A stretch of DNA of 8,682 bases from Pseudomonadota bacterium. GTDB lineage: Bacteria; Pseudomonadota; Alphaproteobacteria; Rhizobiales; Hyphomicrobiaceae. The translations under genes and the position numbers were made by a program. Shown piece after piece: positions 7,982 to 8,682 of the stretch. The stretch is from contig JAEYYQ010000337.1 of the NCBI GenBank assembly GCA_023428365.1, positions 1 through 8,682 of the forward strand, in the 5' to 3' direction. Each line of letters starts with the position of its first letter. The stretch's first letter is position 1. The notes under the pieces are model-generated. The model made no database searches. It saw only the letters and a list, made by a program, of their open reading frames with translations, and was not told the origin of the DNA.

Positions 7982-8030
7982 CTCAGGCGGTGCTGAACAG
8001 GCCGGACGTGTCGATTAGCGGCGGCGGCGT

Positions 8031-8085
8031 GGACATATGCTCGCCGATATGTCGATCCGATGCACATAATCGGCGATACGTGTTC
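8031..8085. repeat. Double-dyad element 1 of the array
   Basis: Arms are GGACATAT (8031-8038) with ATATGTCG (8047-8054), and GCACATAA (8062-8069) with ACGTGTTC (8078-8085). The second dyad is the weakest of the six. The two dyads are 7 bases apart. A lone ACGTGTCG at 8006-8013 falls where the right arm of a further upstream dyad would be (start 7990, 41 bases before 8031), but its left arm is not recognisable. Confidence 0.7.
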
Positions 8086-8102
8086 ATTATGGCGCGAAAA
8101 TT

Positions 8103-8157
8103 GAACATATAGGCGGTGATATGTTACTCGCGTGAACATGAGGACGTACATATGTTC
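8103..8157. repeat. Double-dyad element 2 of the array
   Basis: Arms are GAACATAT (8103-8110) with ATATGTTA (8119-8126), and GAACATGA (8134-8141) with ATATGTTC (8150-8157). This is the best-conserved element; the second dyad extends outward to GTGAAC and GTTCAC. The ATG at 8152 lies inside its last arm. Confidence 0.75.
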
Positions 8158-8167
8158 ACCAATCTAA

Positions 8168-8196
8168 TTGAAATAGACATATCTGACGCGATAGGT
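8168..8196 (+). promoter_or_regulatory. Tentative fic promoter within the array
   Basis: TTGAAA (8168-8173) in the second linker is followed after 17 bases by ATAGGT (8191-8196), a weak -10 lying in the right arm of the fifth dyad. Transcription would begin near 8203. If real, binding at element 3 would block RNA polymerase directly. The -10 match is poor. Confidence 0.25.
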
Positions 8197-8229
8197 TCAT
8201 CCGGTGGACATGACTATGGGAATATGTTC
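8175..8229. repeat. Double-dyad element 3 of the array
   Basis: Arms are AGACATAT (8175-8182) with ATAGGTTC (8191-8198), and GGACATGA (8206-8213) with ATATGTTC (8222-8229). It ends 21 bases before the favoured fic start at 8251, a usual place for a repressor site. No further copy is recognisable at the next expected position, 8247. Confidence 0.72.
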
Positions 8230-8250
8230 AATCCGGCCGCCTGTATGACT

Positions 8251-8682
8251 ATGAATGACCCGACGGTGATACAACCAGACCCCGCCAAACCCTATAACAG
8301 CCTGCCTGAACTTCCGCCTGGGACCGAGGTGGAAACCAAGGCTGTTTTAAAACGCTGCGTGGCGGCGCATCGGGCACTGGCGGAGCTCAACCTCGCCGGC
8401 CGCCTGATCCCCGATCAATCGGTTCTCATTAATACGATCCCGCTGCTTGAAGCCAAGGACAGCTCGGAGATCGAAAACATTGTCACTACCAATGATGCGC
8501 TGTTTCGAGAGGCGAGCCATGGCGACGATGGCGGCGATCCGGCGACGAAGGAAGCCCTCCGGTATCGCTCGGCGATCACCAGCGGCTTCCATTCACTCAA
8601 GCAACGGCCACTGACGGCGCGCACTGCTATCGACATCTGCAGTGTCATCAAGGGCATCGAGATGGATGTCCGCAAGACGCCG
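8251..8682 (+). CDS. Fic family protein, N-terminal part (3' end outside window)
   Basis: Fic enzymes usually transfer AMP from ATP to hydroxyl side chains of target proteins. The 144 visible residues are the Fic N-terminal domain: KPYNSLPELPPG (13-24), helix KAVLKRCVAAHRALAELN (30-47), RLIPDQSVLINTIPLLEAKDSSEIENIVTT (51-80). SSEIEN (71-76) fits the class II inhibitory motif [S/T]xxxE[G/N], with E75 predicted to block productive ATP binding. From memory the equivalent in Shewanella SoFic is E73, so the ATG at 8251 gives the expected numbering. The catalytic HxFx(D/E)GNGRxxR loop lies beyond the window. The frame is open from 8113. The ATG at 8152 has a better ribosome site (GAGGA 8140-8144, 7-base spacing) but would add 33 residues of unlike sequence and place two operator dyads inside the gene; 8224 and 8245 are other options. 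Some relatives carry a C-terminal winged helix, which could bind the array; this is inference. Confidence 0.85.
   Translation, partial: MNDPTVIQPDPAKPYNSLPELPPGTEVETKAVLKRCVAAHRALAELNLAGRLIPDQSVLINTIPLLEAKDSSEIENIVTTNDALFREASHGDDGGDPATKEALRYRSAITSGFHSLKQRPLTARTAIDICSVIKGIEMDVRKTP

Larger units (their letters stand above)
8031..8229. promoter_or_regulatory. Array of six evenly phased dyad sites (GAACATAT-N8-ATATGTTC), predicted operator
   Basis: Six 24-bp dyads start at 8031, 8062, 8103, 8134, 8175 and 8206. Each has two 8-base arms and exactly 8 bases between them. Start spacings alternate 31, 41, 31, 41, 31, giving three copies of a 55-bp double dyad on a 72-bp period with 17-bp linkers (8086-8102 and 8158-8174). 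Over the 12 half-sites, read as G-A/G-A-C-A-T-A-T, A3 and C4 are in 12 of 12, A5 and T6 in 11, and G1, A7 and T8 in 9; a T precedes the half-site in 11 of 12. Gap and linker sequences are not conserved, which argues for selected protein contacts over recent duplication. The array fills the space between leuS and fic. The binding protein is unknown. Confidence 0.8.

Noticed and set aside
7954..8151. 65-codon - strand frame over the dyad array
   Set aside because: Its Tyr/Val/His-rich sequence comes from translating the ATATGT half-sites; no ribosome site or domain was seen.
8031..8229. CRISPR array
   Set aside because: The repeating elements are 8-base inverted arms, not 24-40 base direct repeats with uniform spacers.
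8031..8229. LexA/SOS boxes
   Set aside because: The arms resemble half of a Bacillus-type GAAC...GTTC box, but alphaproteobacterial LexA uses GTTC-N7-GTTC direct repeats, and no dyad here has that form or the short Bacillus gap.
8031..8229. Chromosomal parS sites, suspected because parB is nearby
   Set aside because: The parS consensus TGTTTCACGTGAAACA is absent; the arms only share a partial GTGAAC/GTTCAC resemblance.
8031..8229. Series of RNA stem-loops
   Set aside because: The arms of dyads two and five pair poorly and show no compensatory changes, so conserved DNA half-sites explain the pattern better than RNA structure.

Overview
The window looks like a chromosomal segment of an alphaproteobacterium of the order Hyphomicrobiales, probably close to Bradyrhizobium, Rhodopseudomonas, Afipia or Nitrobacter. 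The grounds are the high-GC coding sequence, the ParB, LeuRS, LptE and HolA protein types, a hisE-coaA pair, and a promoter-like site matching the rhizobial general-stress sigma factor EcfG. The taxonomic call is inference from protein character and was not searched.

Layout: (1) 1-303, the C-terminal end of parB on the + strand, closed by a hairpin-plus-T-run terminator. (2) 505-1814, a two-gene + strand operon, hisE-coaA, with a 4-base ATGA overlap. (3) 1905-2363, on the - strand and convergent with coaA, a small secreted protein made mostly of Trp/Tyr/Arg/Pro repeats. Upstream of it is an exact GGAAC-N16-CGTT site, and its leader holds a perfect 7-bp hairpin. (4) 2589-7911, a - strand cluster transcribed leuS > lptE > holA > adenosine kinase: leucyl-tRNA synthetase, outer-membrane LPS-assembly lipoprotein, DNA polymerase III delta subunit and a PfkB-type nucleoside kinase. 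(5) 7912-8250, a divergent intergenic region. (6) 8251 to the window end, the start of a class II Fic protein (AMP transferase family) that runs off the right edge.

The most unusual signal is in region 5. Between the leuS promoter and the fic gene lie six 24-bp imperfect dyads, each of the form GAACATAT-N8-ATATGTTC. All six have exactly the same 8-base gap. Their start positions are 8031, 8062, 8103, 8134, 8175 and 8206, so the spacings alternate 31, 41, 31, 41, 31. The array is therefore three copies of a 55-bp double dyad on a strict 72-bp period, with unrelated gap and linker sequences. All twelve half-sites keep the central AC. Fixed contacts with free spacers are what a cooperatively assembling DNA-binding protein would select. 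The simplest inference is an operator array controlling fic, possibly bound by the Fic protein itself if its unseen C-terminus carries a winged helix, as in some relatives.

The remaining genes are housekeeping: chromosome partition, histidine and CoA synthesis, translation, outer-membrane biogenesis, replication and purine salvage. The stress-linked repeat protein and the fic region are the accessory parts.
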